A stretch of 64,000 bases of DNA from Lewinellaceae bacterium (GCA_020636435.1 JACJXX010000001.1:4936501-5000500), one strand, 5' to 3'. Positions 7,145-15,774 are shown, numbered from the stretch's first letter. Numbers and translations: made by a program. Notes: generated from the letters alone by a model not told the origin.

Positions 7145-9559
7145 ATGTTTGAAGAAATTTTTTCGCACCAGCGGTTTGATGATGATGGAGATTTCCTTCC
7201 TCTGCTCTCAGTCGAAGAGGAGGAGGAGGAAGATTATGATGAATCCTACCCTGACCTGCTGCCGCTTCTGGCCCTGAAAAATACCGTCCTCTTCCCGGGA
7301 ATCGTCATTCCGATCACCGTAGGCAGAGACAAGTCGATCCGGGCCATCAACAAAGCTTACAATAAAGGAAGGATCGTTGCTGTATTGTCTCAGCGCGACA
7401 GCAATATCGAAGACCCTGACCTGAAAGACCTTTACCAGGTAGGGACGGTCGCCCGCATCCTGAAGTTGCTGCGCATGCCAGATGGCACCACTACGGCCAT
7501 CCTTCAGGGCCGCAAGCGGTTTCTGGTGGAAAAACTCACCCGGGATGAGCCCTACATGGAAGTAAGCGTGAGCCAGTTGGAACACTCCCAACCCGAAAAC
7601 AGCCTGGAATTCGAAGCCATGATCGCCTCAATTCTCGACCGGGCGCGGCAGATCATCGAGCTGTCTCCCAATATCCCGTCGGAGGCCAATGTCATGTTGA
7701 AGAACATCAACAACCAGTCGTTTCTGCTCAATTTCATCGCTTCCAACCTCAGCTCCAAAATAAAGATCAAGCAAAAGATACTGGAGATCGACGACCTGCG
7801 GCAGAAAGCAGAGGCCATCCTGGAGCAGATGAACAACGAGCTGCAACTGCTGGAATTGAAGGACCAGATCGAGAATAAGGTCCGGGTGGATATAGAAAAG
7901 CAGCAACGGGACTACTTTCTCAACCAGCAGCTCAAAACCATCCAGGAAGAGCTGGGCCAAAATCCTCAGGAAGAAGAGGTCAAAAAGCTGCAGATTCGCG
8001 CCAGGGATAAGAAATGGAGTAAAGAGGTAGGGGAGCATTTCGAAAAGGAGCTCAAGCGCATTCGCCGGATGAACCCCCAGGTGGCCGAATATTCTATCCA
8101 GCTCAACTACCTGGAACTCATGCTGGACCTGCCCTGGGAGAAATATACCAAAGACAATTTCGAGCTTAAAAAAGTCAAAACCGTACTGGACAAAGACCAC
8201 TTCGGGCTGGAGAAAGTCAAAGAACGCATTCTGGAGCACCTTGCCGTTTTGAAGCTAAAAGGAGATATGAAGGCGCCTATCCTCTGCCTGGTGGGCCCTC
8301 CGGGAGTAGGAAAAACGTCACTGGGCCGGTCTATCGCCCGGGCGCTGAAGCGAAAGTTTATCCGCATGTCTCTGGGCGGCCTGCACGACGAATCGGAGAT
8401 TCGCGGGCACCGCAAGACCTACATCGGCGCCATGCCAGGCCGCATCATTCAATCCCTGAAGCGGGCGGGTTCCTCCAACCCCGTTTTCATCCTCGACGAG
8501 ATCGATAAAGTGGGCAAGGATTTTCGGGGCGACCCTTCCTCCGCCCTGCTGGAAGTGCTCGACCCTGAGCAAAACTCTACCTTTTACGACAACTACCTGG
8601 AGATGGAGTACGACCTGTCCAAGGTCTTGTTCGTCGCCACCGCCAATAGCCTGAGCACGATACAGCCCGCCTTGCTCGACCGCATGGAGATCATCAACAT
8701 CAGCGGTTACTCCACCGAAGAAAAAATAGAGATCGCCAAACGGCACCTCATCCCCCAGCAGCGCAAAGAACACGGCCTGGAAGCCAAGCACGTGCGGCTG
8801 CACAAACAGGTGATTCGCCAGGTGATCGAAGAATACACGCGGGAGTCGGGGGTGCGTTCGCTCAACCGGCAGGTAGCCGGCCTGATGCGCAACATCGCCA
8901 AGAAGGTGGCCATGGAAGAAGCGTACAACATCGCGGTAAAACCGGAAGACATCAAGGAGATGCTCGGGCCGCCCCGTTTCTCCAAAGACCTCTACCAGGA
9001 GGTTCGCGTACCGGGGGTAGCGGTCGGGCTGGCCTGGACGCAAACCGGCGGCGATATCCTCTTTGTAGAATGCAGCCTGAGCCGGGGCAAGGGCAAACTC
9101 ACCCTTACCGGCAACCTGGGCGATGTGATGAAAGAATCCGCCTCCACCGCGCTGAGTTTTATCAAGGCGCACAGCGAATCCCTGGGAATACCGGTTGAAG
9201 TATTCGAGGAAAAAGATATCCACCTTCACGTGCCCGAAGGCGCTATCCCTAAAGATGGCCCCTCAGCGGGCATTACCATGCTCTCTACGCTGACGTCCGC
9301 CCTCACCGGCAGATTGATCAAACCCTACGTCGCCATGACCGGCGAGATCACCCTGCGCGGCAAGGTGCTGCCCGTAGGCGGCATCAAAGAGAAAATACTG
9401 GCCGCCAAACGAGCGGGAATGAAGGAAATCATCCTGTGCCGCGAAAACAAAAAACACATTGAAGAGATCAATGAAGACTACATCAAGGGCTTGCACTTTC
9501 ACTATGTGAGGACGATGCAGGAAGTGATCGACCTGGCGCTGGAGCCGGCAGAAGCCTGA
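7145..9559 (+). CDS. lon: ATP-dependent Lon protease (LonA)
   Basis: An 804-residue LonA protease, which degrades misfolded and regulatory proteins in the cytoplasm. Order of domains: an acidic N-terminal extension (EEEEEED near residue 24), the LON substrate-binding domain (LLPLLALKNTVLFPG onward), a coiled coil near residues 230-300, an AAA+ module with Walker A GPPGVGKT (384-391) and Walker B FILDEIDK, and the S16 protease domain. The catalytic dyad is Ser707 in DGPSAGI and a lysine in GGIKEK (about 748-750). Length is normal for the family. It has its own spacer with a terminator in front and no co-oriented partner directly behind. Confidence 0.97.
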   Translation: MFEEIFSHQRFDDDGDFLPLLSVEEEEEEDYDESYPDLLPLLALKNTVLFPGIVIPITVGRDKSIRAINKAYNKGRIVAVLSQRDSNIEDPDLKDLYQVGTVARILKLLRMPDGTTTAILQGRKRFLVEKLTRDEPYMEVSVSQLEHSQPENSLEFEAMIASILDRARQIIELSPNIPSEANVMLKNINNQSFLLNFIASNLSSKIKIKQKILEIDDLRQKAEAILEQMNNELQLLELKDQIENKVRVDIEKQQRDYFLNQQLKTIQEELGQNPQEEEVKKLQIRARDKKWSKEVGEHFEKELKRIRRMNPQVAEYSIQLNYLELMLDLPWEKYTKDNFELKKVKTVLDKDHFGLEKVKERILEHLAVLKLKGDMKAPILCLVGPPGVGKTSLGRSIARALKRKFIRMSLGGLHDESEIRGHRKTYIGAMPGRIIQSLKRAGSSNPVFILDEIDKVGKDFRGDPSSALLEVLDPEQNSTFYDNYLEMEYDLSKVLFVATANSLSTIQPALLDRMEIINISGYSTEEKIEIAKRHLIPQQRKEHGLEAKHVRLHKQVIRQVIEEYTRESGVRSLNRQVAGLMRNIAKKVAMEEAYNIAVKPEDIKEMLGPPRFSKDLYQEVRVPGVAVGLAWTQTGGDILFVECSLSRGKGKLTLTGNLGDVMKESASTALSFIKAHSESLGIPVEVFEEKDIHLHVPEGAIPKDGPSAGITMLSTLTSALTGRLIKPYVAMTGEITLRGKVLPVGGIKEKILAAKRAGMKEIILCRENKKHIEEINEDYIKGLHFHYVRTMQEVIDLALEPAEA

Positions 9560-9690
9560 GGTGGCCTGTTGATTGGTTATTAGTTATTGGTTGCTGGCCT
9601 GGCTCTTCAGGGCCAGGGGGCCTAATGGAAGCCTCCCGGTCGTTAAATCTTTGTTAATCGCGCTACCCTGTTTGTTTATCGGCTATGCGT

Positions 9691-9782
9691 CTAACGTTGG
9701 ACAGCGTTGTAGCCAATGGGTTGCCAAGCCTCGTCGAACCTCGAACGCCGAACAACCGAACGCCGAACTTGTCCAGCGTTCG
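9691..9782. repeat. Stuttered CGAAC words between inverted TTGGACA borders
   Basis: The left border is CTAACGTTGGACAG (9691-9704). The right border, CTTGTCCAGCGTT (about 9768-9780), is its approximate complement. Inside, the words TCGAACC, TCGAACGCCGAAC, AACCGAACGCCGAAC repeat. Related borders occur at 22225-22368, 43422-43529 and, as a single end, 51212-51225. Confidence 0.55.
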
Positions 9783-9917
9783 ACTGAGCTCACGCCGAAG
9801 TCCTTAGACCAGTAGCCTGTTTATCCACTTTTCCAAAACGTTTTCTGCTGCGACTCCCTGATTGCCACAAAACGGAGGCAATTACCCTTTTCAGCAGAAT
9901 GATTTTACAAAAATTCC

Positions 9918-9925
9918 TACTTTTG
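9918..9925 (+). promoter_or_regulatory. Possible -7 box for the gene at 10003
   Basis: TACTTTTG matches TAnnTTTG, 77 bases before the ATG. No TTG/TTTG sits at the expected distance upstream, so this is a weak call. Confidence 0.35.
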
Positions 9926-10002
9926 GGAAGTAAAAACAAACCTTTGCCCGCTATGATTGGTCTTAGTTACAGGCTGTGAGTGAACCTTTAAATTTAGCGT
10001 CC

Positions 10003-10653
10003 ATGAAATTTCGCATAGTATTGATAGTATTGTTGGTTTTGGCCATTGCCGCGATCGGCCGGGCACAGGATAACAAGCAAGGCCGCCTGGTCCAGTTTTC
10101 CGGAATGGTGCTGGACGGATCCGACGAGCAACTCTACCCCGTCCCCTACACCAACATCCTGGTGAAAGACAAGGGCCGGGGCACCTATTCCGACCTGAGA
10201 GGCTTCTTTTCCATCGTTGTCGAAAAAGGAGATGTGATTGTTTTCTCCGCCATTGGCTATAAAACGGTTGAGTACAGAATTCCCGAAGACCTGGAAGATG
10301 ACCGGTACTCCATCGTACAGCTCATGACTCAGGATGTGGTCAACCTGCCCGAAACAGTAGTCTTCCCCTGGCCCAGCCGGGAGCACTTCAAGCTGGAGTT
10401 CCTGGCCATGGACGTCACGCCGGAACTGCAGGAACGCGCCGCCAAGAACCTCGCCAACGAGACCCTGCGCCGCATGCGCAACGACGTGAGCGCCGATGGC
10501 AACGAACATGCCGATTATTACCTCCGCCAACAGGCCCGCGAATACTACTACATCGGCCAGCAGCCGCCTATGAATATCTTCAACCCGGTCGCCTGGAAGA
10601 AATTTTTCGACTCCTGGAAAAACGGCGATTTCAAGAAGAAAGACGACAACTAA
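10003..10653 (+). CDS. Secreted protein with carboxypeptidase-regulatory-like domain
   Basis: A 216-residue exported protein. A signal peptide (MKFRIVLIVLLVLAIAAIG, cleavage near GRAQ) is followed by a CarboxypepD_reg-like beta-sandwich (about residues 30-115, with YTNILVKDKGRGTYSDLRGFF and the typical ending VVFSAIGYKTVEY-like segment). This is the N-terminal plug-type module found in TonB-dependent receptors and free-standing Bacteroidota envelope proteins. The C-terminal 100 residues are charged and unrecognised. I chose the ATG at 10003 over the GTG at 9976 because it starts the signal peptide directly. Location is probably periplasmic; function is unknown. It is convergent with the next gene, only 7 bases away. 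Confidence 0.85.
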   Translation: MKFRIVLIVLLVLAIAAIGRAQDNKQGRLVQFSGMVLDGSDEQLYPVPYTNILVKDKGRGTYSDLRGFFSIVVEKGDVIVFSAIGYKTVEYRIPEDLEDDRYSIVQLMTQDVVNLPETVVFPWPSREHFKLEFLAMDVTPELQERAAKNLANETLRRMRNDVSADGNEHADYYLRQQAREYYYIGQQPPMNIFNPVAWKKFFDSWKNGDFKKKDDN

Positions 10654-10660
10654 AAGGCGC

Positions 10661-11443
10661 TCACTTTCCAAATACTTTCCTGCCCCAGATCAGGACCTGG
10701 AAGCCGTAAATGCCCAGCCAAAGGGCAAGCGCGGCGAATGACAACATGCCCAGGGCCACATACGGTTTTACCGACCGGAGATTGATGCCCAGGAATTCGA
10801 AGCACACAAAATCCGCGACCACAAATACAGCGTGGATCACGAAAAAGAAGAACAGCACCCGGATCAGGGTCCGCAGATACAATACCTTCCTCAGTTCGGA
10901 TGAACGCTTTCGGCGCAGCTCCAGCCGCTTTTCCCGAATGTAGCGATGCGAGAAATAGAGGTAAGCAATAAAAGTGGCCAGATAAAGAAATTGCTCGAAG
11001 GCCCCGTAAAAGGGGTTGTAAAATTCCCTGCCCCACTGGATTTTGAAACTTACCGGCATGAAAAACAGGCCCAGAAAGAATAAAAATTGAAAAACGGGCA
11101 GGATAAAATGTTTGGCATCCGACCACCGCAACTCATAGGCCGGGTAAAGGCTCAGTTTGACGTAGTAAAAAAGCAGGGTGGGAAAAGCTAGCGTATAATA
11201 CAGCGGCAGGAATTTGACCTGCGGGAAATGCTCGTACAAGCCGGTAAAGTCAAAAATGTTGTGCAGCAGGGTAAGCCCGAAAGCAATGAGCAACAGCCCA
11301 TAAAAAGCATTGGCCTTCCGGCTGCCGGAACGCTTGAAGAAGAAGAGGCCGCCGATAGACAGGCATTGAGCCGCTACTACCGCCAGCAGAAAGATCAAAA
11401 GGTAAAAAAATATACTCCTGTCACCGATGTCCAGAAAGTCCAT
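10661..11443 (-). CDS. Seven-helix membrane protein resembling sensor part of AraC-type regulators
   Basis: A 260-residue integral membrane protein with about seven hydrophobic segments from residue 11 to the C-terminus, and a basic loop (REKRLELRRKRSSELRKV) near residues 170-187. The arrangement resembles the N-terminal 7TM region that Bacteroidota join to an AraC helix-turn-helix domain. Here the protein ends after the last helix (WGRKVFGK) and no DNA-binding domain is encoded in any frame downstream; the convergent gene at 10003-10653 occupies that space. It may be a free-standing sensor, a truncated regulator, or an unrelated membrane family. Function is not known. Confidence 0.7.
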   Translation of the reverse strand: MDFLDIGDRSIFFYLLIFLLAVVAAQCLSIGGLFFFKRSGSRKANAFYGLLLIAFGLTLLHNIFDFTGLYEHFPQVKFLPLYYTLAFPTLLFYYVKLSLYPAYELRWSDAKHFILPVFQFLFFLGLFFMPVSFKIQWGREFYNPFYGAFEQFLYLATFIAYLYFSHRYIREKRLELRRKRSSELRKVLYLRTLIRVLFFFFVIHAVFVVADFVCFEFLGINLRSVKPYVALGMLSFAALALWLGIYGFQVLIWGRKVFGK

Positions 11444-11494
11444 CGTTATGTATTTGAATAAAACGCTGCATGGAAACTCGCGAACAATGGCAAG

Positions 11495-11989
11495 TTACCT
11501 TCCTTCCGCCGTATTGCCAAAAGTAAGCTTGAGCTGTTCCCGCAAGCTTTTCATATCCTCCAGCAACCGTTCCGGGCCGGTGATTGTCAGGACCACATAA
11601 ACATTTCCCTTAGAGCGCATTTGGGCATACTGGTAGTACGTGCCTGCCGCCAGCAGTGTTTCGAATCCCTGCGCTGTGGTTTCTGCTTCCATAGCCTCTG
11701 CCTTCGCGCCAATGATAGCGGTGAAGTCCTCAGTGGTATATTCCAGGATCTTGCCGGGCGCCCAGTTCATCACATTGAAGGAGCCGGAAACGGAAACCTC
11801 AATGCCGTTGGGCGTTTCCAGTACGATCCCATCTCCATTGACCGGGCTGTCCGTGGAAACCCCGAGCTCTGCCGGGTAACCAATACAAAACCCAAAGCGG
11901 CTGTTGCAGTAGGTTTTGTTGGCCTGGGCAGAAAGGGTAGAAAAAGCGATCAGCATTATGGAGGCCAGCGTTAGAATGATTTTTTGCAT
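11495..11989 (-). CDS. Secreted protein of unknown function
   Basis: A 164-residue protein with a clear signal peptide (MQKIILTLASIMLIAFSTLSAQA). The mature part begins NKTYCNSRFGFCIGYP. The two close cysteines could form a disulfide, and the F-C-x-x-YP opening is typical of Bacteroidota stress-type secreted proteins whose first strand reads like a PsbP/DUF1795-type fold. The remaining sequence is alternating beta and helix. No catalytic motif is visible. It is divergent from the small gene at 12146, with a palindromic AT-rich site in between. Confidence 0.75.
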   Translation of the reverse strand: MQKIILTLASIMLIAFSTLSAQANKTYCNSRFGFCIGYPAELGVSTDSPVNGDGIVLETPNGIEVSVSGSFNVMNWAPGKILEYTTEDFTAIIGAKAEAMEAETTAQGFETLLAAGTYYQYAQMRSKGNVYVVLTITGPERLLEDMKSLREQLKLTFGNTAEGR

Positions 11990-12008
11990 GGTAATCAGTT
12001 TTTCCTAA

Positions 12009-12027
12009 ATATAATGATAATTATCGT
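12009..12027. promoter_or_regulatory. Fur-box-like AT-rich palindrome between divergent genes
   Basis: TATAATGATAATTATCGTC at about 12010-12028 matches 14 of 19 positions of the classical Fur box and contains the perfect palindrome GATAATTATC. It lies 20-40 bases upstream of the secreted-protein gene at 11989 (minus). A Fur role is inference; AT-rich palindromes occur by chance. Confidence 0.3.
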
Positions 12028-12145
12028 CAGCTATGCCGAAGCCCGGCAGGTTTTGTTGCAGGCACAATCTGCCGGGGCCAATATAACACGGCCAGGCACA
12101 AAAGGCAACCGGTGTTTTTATTATATTTATTGCATGATCGCTACC

Positions 12146-12343
12146 ATGAAAACGAAAAAAAGAGGATTATTGCTTTGCTCGCTGATGGTGCTTGCTGTCC
12201 ATCTTTTTGCCCAGGATACAGATACCATCAGCCTGGGCTACCAGATCGGCTACCATATTGGCAGTTGGTTGCCATTCAGCATCATTATTCTGTTGGCGCT
12301 GCTGATCCTGCTCAAATCGAGCCGGCAAAGGCGGGACAACTAA
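12146..12343 (+). CDS. Small single-helix membrane protein with signal peptide
   Basis: A 65-residue protein: a signal peptide (MKTKKRGLLLCSLMVLAVHLFAQ), a short polar linker (DTDTISLGYQIGYHIGSW) and a C-terminal membrane helix ending in a basic tail (KSSRQRRDN). The layout resembles small Bacteroidota inner-membrane proteins of unknown role. The ATG at 12146 is preferred to the one at 12134, which would put three residues before the basic signal start. It ends 11 bases before the MpaB-type oxygenase gene and probably shares its transcript. Confidence 0.65.
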   Translation: MKTKKRGLLLCSLMVLAVHLFAQDTDTISLGYQIGYHIGSWLPFSIIILLALLILLKSSRQRRDN

Positions 12344-12354
12344 AAAATCGAACG

Positions 12355-13500
12355 ATGAGTAAAGCGGACACCTGGACAGACAGTGCGCTGGAACAGTTCC
12401 GGCACCAGGCCGACCCACTGGCGGATAACGCTATGGCTCATATTTTGGCGAACAAGGGCAAGGAGGAAGCCTACCGCATTTTCGACTTGCTGATCCGGAA
12501 TATTGAGATGCCGGCAGCCCAACTGCCTGCCGAAGCGGCGCCTTTCCTCGACGCCACCCGGGCCCTGCCTTCCTTTGCCAACGCAGGCGCCATTTCCGAA
12601 GCGCACCGCTTCTTTCTGGACCACGGCGCCAAATGCCTGTTCCTGTTGTACTATAAATCGCTGCCCCTCCTATACTGCATGCATAAGGGCGCTCCGGTTC
12701 TGGTCCGCACCAGCCGGTTGACCAACGAAGACCAGTCTCTCCGCATCTTCGCCCGGCGCATTGCCGAAACGGGGCAATTCCTCATCGACGTCATGACTCC
12801 GGGAGAATTGGCCCTCGGAGGCCGGGGCATACAGTCCATTCAAAAGGTCCGGCTCATCCACGCAGCCATCCGTCAATTCTTGGCCGCTGAAGGCTGGGAT
12901 GAGGAAAATCTCGGGCTGCCTATCAACCAGGAAGATATGGCCATGACCCTCATGACGTTCAGCGTGGCTGTGCTCGACGGGCTGGATCAGTTTGGCATCC
13001 AGGAGCCACAACCGCTGAAGGAAGCCTACTTTCAAACCTGGAGGGCTATCGGATTCAACCTGGGCGTCGTCGAAGAGCTGCTTCCCAATAACATAGCTGA
13101 AGGGCGGCTCCTGATGAACAAAATCCTGAACCGCCAGGCCGCCGCCACCGAGGAAGGCCAATTGCTTACCCGGTCCCTGATCGATTTCGCACAGGCCATG
13201 CTCAAAAGCGAAAAGCTGGCCCCTGCCCCGGAAACCCTCATCCGCTACCTCATCGGGCAGAAATATGCCGGCATGCTTGGCATCCAGCCGGCAGGAGGCT
13301 GCCTCACGGCCCTCCTGCCCCATGCCATCCAGGCCCTCTTCCGCCTGGGCGAACGCCTGGAAGACAAAGTGGACGGCCCGCTGGACGAGGCACTGGAATT
13401 CCTGTCCCGGCAGACCGTAAAGGCTATGGTCGGCTACTTCGATAATTACAAGGGGCGGAACTTCCAGATACCACAGGCGATGCAAAGGGAATGGTTGTAG
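12355..13500 (+). CDS. MpaB/latex-clearing-protein-type oxygenase (DUF2236)
   Basis: A 381-residue protein of the DUF2236 family, which contains rubber oxygenase Lcp and the fungal MpaB oxygenase, heme b proteins that cleave isoprenoid chains or related substrates. Supporting marks are the N-terminal helix leading to a heavily alpha-helical body, the segment GRGIQSIQKVRLIHAAIR (conserved K/R-V-R-x-x-H heme-pocket region, about residues 155-172), and the segment PINQEDMAMTLMTFS, which matches the family pattern in which a short N-Q-E/D turn precedes a long helix. There is no signal peptide, so it is probably cytoplasmic. The start ATG at 12355 follows the small membrane-protein gene by 11 bases. 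The substrate cannot be told from sequence. Confidence 0.75.
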   Translation: MSKADTWTDSALEQFRHQADPLADNAMAHILANKGKEEAYRIFDLLIRNIEMPAAQLPAEAAPFLDATRALPSFANAGAISEAHRFFLDHGAKCLFLLYYKSLPLLYCMHKGAPVLVRTSRLTNEDQSLRIFARRIAETGQFLIDVMTPGELALGGRGIQSIQKVRLIHAAIRQFLAAEGWDEENLGLPINQEDMAMTLMTFSVAVLDGLDQFGIQEPQPLKEAYFQTWRAIGFNLGVVEELLPNNIAEGRLLMNKILNRQAAATEEGQLLTRSLIDFAQAMLKSEKLAPAPETLIRYLIGQKYAGMLGIQPAGGCLTALLPHAIQALFRLGERLEDKVDGPLDEALEFLSRQTVKAMVGYFDNYKGRNFQIPQAMQREWL

Positions 13501-13588
13501 AAATATTTGATATTTTTGATTTTGGCAGATCATCCACGTTGTTTCCCCATAAAAAGAAAATTCAATTGTCACATAAAAAACCTTCGAA

Positions 13589-13746
13589 ATGAAAATCTTG
13601 ATGGTTATTGTAACTTTCGCTTACTCAGCACTCTGCCTGCCCATGCTCTATCGGTTTCAGGCTTTGCCCCGGGGGTATATTCCCTGCAGTTGATGGATGA
13701 AGCCGGCCGGCTGTTGAAAGCCCAAATGGTCATCCTGCAACGGTAG
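13589..13746 (+). pseudogene. Remnant of a type IX secreted protein (signal peptide and sorting domain out of frame)
   Basis: An ATG at 13589 opens a frame that starts like a signal peptide (MKILMVIVTFAYSALCLP) and stops after 34 codons. In another frame, 13642-13746 encodes SVSGFAPGVYSLQLMDEAGR followed by LLKAQMVILQR and a stop, which is the end of a type IX secretion type A C-terminal sorting domain (consensus GxYxLxLxxxxGxxxxKxxxx). The two ends of a secreted protein gene are present, but the body is missing and the frames differ. I read it as a deleted and frameshifted gene remnant. A short intact gene in the longer frame from 13507 is the alternative, but that frame has no signal peptide. 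Confidence 0.65.
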
Positions 13747-13837
13747 AAAACCGTTTCGGGCCGGGCGTTGATCGAAGGCCGATTCGGCCGGGAAAGATTG
13801 CTGCCAGGTCGCCCCCACTTGTATCGAAGGCTTTGCA

Positions 13838-13892
13838 ACAATATAACCATCCAACCATCCAACCATCTAACAATATAACCATCCACCAATCT
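13838..13892 (+). repeat. A/C-rich stuttered leader before the dehydratase start
   Basis: The words AACAATATAACCATCC and AACCATCC/AACCATCT repeat up to the start codon at 13893. The sequence has almost no G and should be unstructured. A similar AACCATACAACAAT leader stands directly before the ATG at 39505. Confidence 0.5.
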
Positions 13893-14852
13893 ATGAACCA
13901 ACTCCTCCACACCCCCACCGCCGAAGACATCCGCGCCACCCACGAGGCCATCCGCCCGATGATCCACCGCACGCCGGTGCTCACTTGCGAGAGCATCAAT
14001 AAAATGGCGGGCGCGAAGCTGTTTTTCAAGTGCGAGAACTTTCAGAAAGTAGGCGCCTTCAAAATGAGGGGCGCAGCCAGCGCAGCCCTGCGCCTGAGCG
14101 ACAAAGAAAAAGAACGGGGCCTGGCCACCCATTCCTCCGGCAACCACGCCCAGGCGGTGGCGCTCAGCGCGCGGCTGCTGGGCATCCCCGCCTATATCGT
14201 CATGCCAGATACTTCCCCCGCCATCAAAAAGGCAGCCACTGAAGGCTACGGCGCGGAAGTCATCCTGTGTGAAAACACTCTGGCTGCCCGGGAGCGCACC
14301 CTGAAGGAAGTGGTGAAACGCACCGGCGCCACCTTCATCCACCCCTACAACGACTACAACGTCATCGCCGGGCAGGCCACCGCCGCCAAAGAACTCCTCG
14401 AAGACACCGAAGCGCTGGACTGCATCATCGCCCCCGTCGGCGGCGGCGGGCTGATGAGCGGCACCGCTCTCAGCGCCCGCTATTTCTCTCCCGGAACCCT
14501 GGCCTACGGCTCTGAGCCCAAAGCCGTAGACGACGCCTACCGCTCCTTCAAAAGCGGAACCCTGCAGGAGAATACTACCATCGATACCATCGCCGATGGC
14601 CTACGCACCAACCTGGGCGAAAAGACCTTCGACATCATCCAACGCGAACTGGAAGATGTCTTCACCGTCAGCGAGGAGGCCATTATCGCCGCCATGCGGC
14701 TGGTTTGGGAGCGCATGAAGATCGTCATCGAGCCATCCTGCGCGGTGCCGCTGGCGGCCGTGCTGGCCAACCGGCCGGTGTTTGAAGGGAAAAAGGTGGG
14801 GGTGATATTGACCGGGGGGAATGTGGATTTGGGGAATTTGCCGTTTTATTAG
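13893..14852 (+). CDS. PLP-dependent threonine/serine dehydratase or serine racemase
   Basis: A 319-residue fold-type II PLP enzyme. The PLP lysine is in VGAFKMRGA (about residue 54), the phosphate loop is SSGNHAQ and the second glycine loop is GGGGLMSG. The C-terminus ends in LTGGNVDLG, as in serine racemase and catabolic threonine dehydratases. There is no ACT domain, so it is the short catabolic type rather than the regulated biosynthetic IlvA. It deaminates L-threonine or L-serine to a 2-oxoacid and ammonia, or racemises serine; sequence alone does not separate these. The ATG at 13893 is chosen because upstream codons in the same frame are the A/C-rich repeat. Confidence 0.88.
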   Translation: MNQLLHTPTAEDIRATHEAIRPMIHRTPVLTCESINKMAGAKLFFKCENFQKVGAFKMRGAASAALRLSDKEKERGLATHSSGNHAQAVALSARLLGIPAYIVMPDTSPAIKKAATEGYGAEVILCENTLAARERTLKEVVKRTGATFIHPYNDYNVIAGQATAAKELLEDTEALDCIIAPVGGGGLMSGTALSARYFSPGTLAYGSEPKAVDDAYRSFKSGTLQENTTIDTIADGLRTNLGEKTFDIIQRELEDVFTVSEEAIIAAMRLVWERMKIVIEPSCAVPLAAVLANRPVFEGKKVGVILTGGNVDLGNLPFY

Positions 14853-14854
14853 GG

Positions 14855-14874
14855 CCATCAACAATTTCTGATGG
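14855..14874 (+). terminator. Hairpin after dehydratase gene
   Basis: CCATCA and TGATGG pair across an 8-base loop three bases after the stop codon. No long T-run follows, so termination is only possible. Confidence 0.3.
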
Positions 14875-14933
14875 ATTCGTGATAATTTTGTGATAACAAA
14901 GCCCCCCATCCCGCTGTTTGAAAAAGAAAAAGC

Positions 14934-15635
14934 ATGAAAAAGATAATTTTTTTGTTCGCCATCGGCCTGTTCAGCTGGAGTTGCGCCAATTCCCAGAAAG
15001 CGGATGTGCCCATGCGCGATAAGAACATCGACTATGCCCAGGGCGTGTCCAACATTTCTAAAATCGAAAAGCAACTGGACAAGGGGCTGTCCCGCGCCGT
15101 CTTTGCTGGCGGCTGCTTCTGGTGCGTGGAAGAAGTCTTCGAGCGCGTCAAAGGGGTAGAGGAAGCGGTCTCCGGCTATGCCGGCCCGGATGCTCCCAAA
15201 CCTACTTACGAACTGGTGTGCACCGGCACTACCGAGTATGCCGAATCCGTAGCCGTTTATTACGATGCCAAAAAAATCAGCTACGGCGAACTGCTCACCG
15301 CCTTCTTTGCCGGCCACGACCCCACCCAGCTCAACCGGCAGGGGCCGGATGTAGGCCCGCAGTACCGCTCTGCTGTGTTCTACCAGAATGAAGAAGAGAA
15401 AAAGCAGGCCCAGGCCTACATCGACAAGCTGAACGCCTCCGGTAAATACGATAAGCCCATTGCCACCACCCTGGAACCCCTCGGTGTTTTCTACGTGGCC
15501 GAAGCCTACCACCAGGACTACTACCCGGGCCACCTCGACAATCCCTATGTGGCGCGCGTATCTCAGCCCAAAGTGGAAAAGTTCACCAAGGCACACCCGG
15601 AACTGCTGAAAGAAGGGTACAAAAGTGACGAATAG
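14934..15635 (+). CDS. msrA: Peptide-methionine (S)-S-oxide reductase, lipoprotein form
   Basis: A 233-residue MsrA, which reduces methionine-S-sulfoxide in proteins. The catalytic cysteine is in the GCFWC motif (about residue 61). Supporting segments are VSGYAGP, YAESVAVYYD, GHDPTQLNRQGPDVGPQYRS and YHQDYY. The N-terminus has a lipoprotein signal (MKKIIFLFAIGLFSWSC, lipobox with Cys17), so it should be anchored to the envelope and act on oxidised periplasmic or outer-membrane proteins. The 50 residues between the lipobox and the catalytic domain are a linker. The next gene on the same strand follows after a strong inverted repeat. Confidence 0.95.
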   Translation: MKKIIFLFAIGLFSWSCANSQKADVPMRDKNIDYAQGVSNISKIEKQLDKGLSRAVFAGGCFWCVEEVFERVKGVEEAVSGYAGPDAPKPTYELVCTGTTEYAESVAVYYDAKKISYGELLTAFFAGHDPTQLNRQGPDVGPQYRSAVFYQNEEEKKQAQAYIDKLNASGKYDKPIATTLEPLGVFYVAEAYHQDYYPGHLDNPYVARVSQPKVEKFTKAHPELLKEGYKSDE

Positions 15636-15704
15636 AGCTTAGAGGCGTCAAGAGCAAGGTATATGTCTTCCAGGGTTCATTCTGTACCTGAGGGCAATGT
15701 GCCC

Positions 15705-15774
15705 GCAGGCGGAGGCGAAGCGGACTTAGGCGATAGCCCCACAAAGTTCCTAAGTCCGCTTCGCGTCCGCCTGC
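15705..15774. repeat. 26-bp inverted repeat with 18-base loop
   Basis: The arms at 15705-15730 and 15749-15774 are complementary at 25 of 26 positions (start GCAGGCGGA, end GCGGACTTAGG). It lies between msrA and the gene at 15797. The stem could end the msrA transcript, but there is no T-run. The GCGGACTT core recurs in the hairpins at 59336-59750. Confidence 0.75.

Larger units (their letters stand above)
9560..10002. other. Spacer after lon with repeat clusters
   Basis: This 443-base spacer contains two repeat clusters: GT-rich words at 9568-9594 (GATTGGTTATTAGTTATTGG) and a bordered cluster at 9691-9782. A short open frame at 9573-9815 runs through both clusters and has no family features, so I do not call it a gene. 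A -7 box candidate lies at 9918-9925. Confidence 0.6.

Noticed and set aside
9573..9815. 80-codon plus-strand frame after lon
   Set aside because: It runs through two repeat clusters and has no recognisable domain; only the first hydrophobic residues look protein-like.
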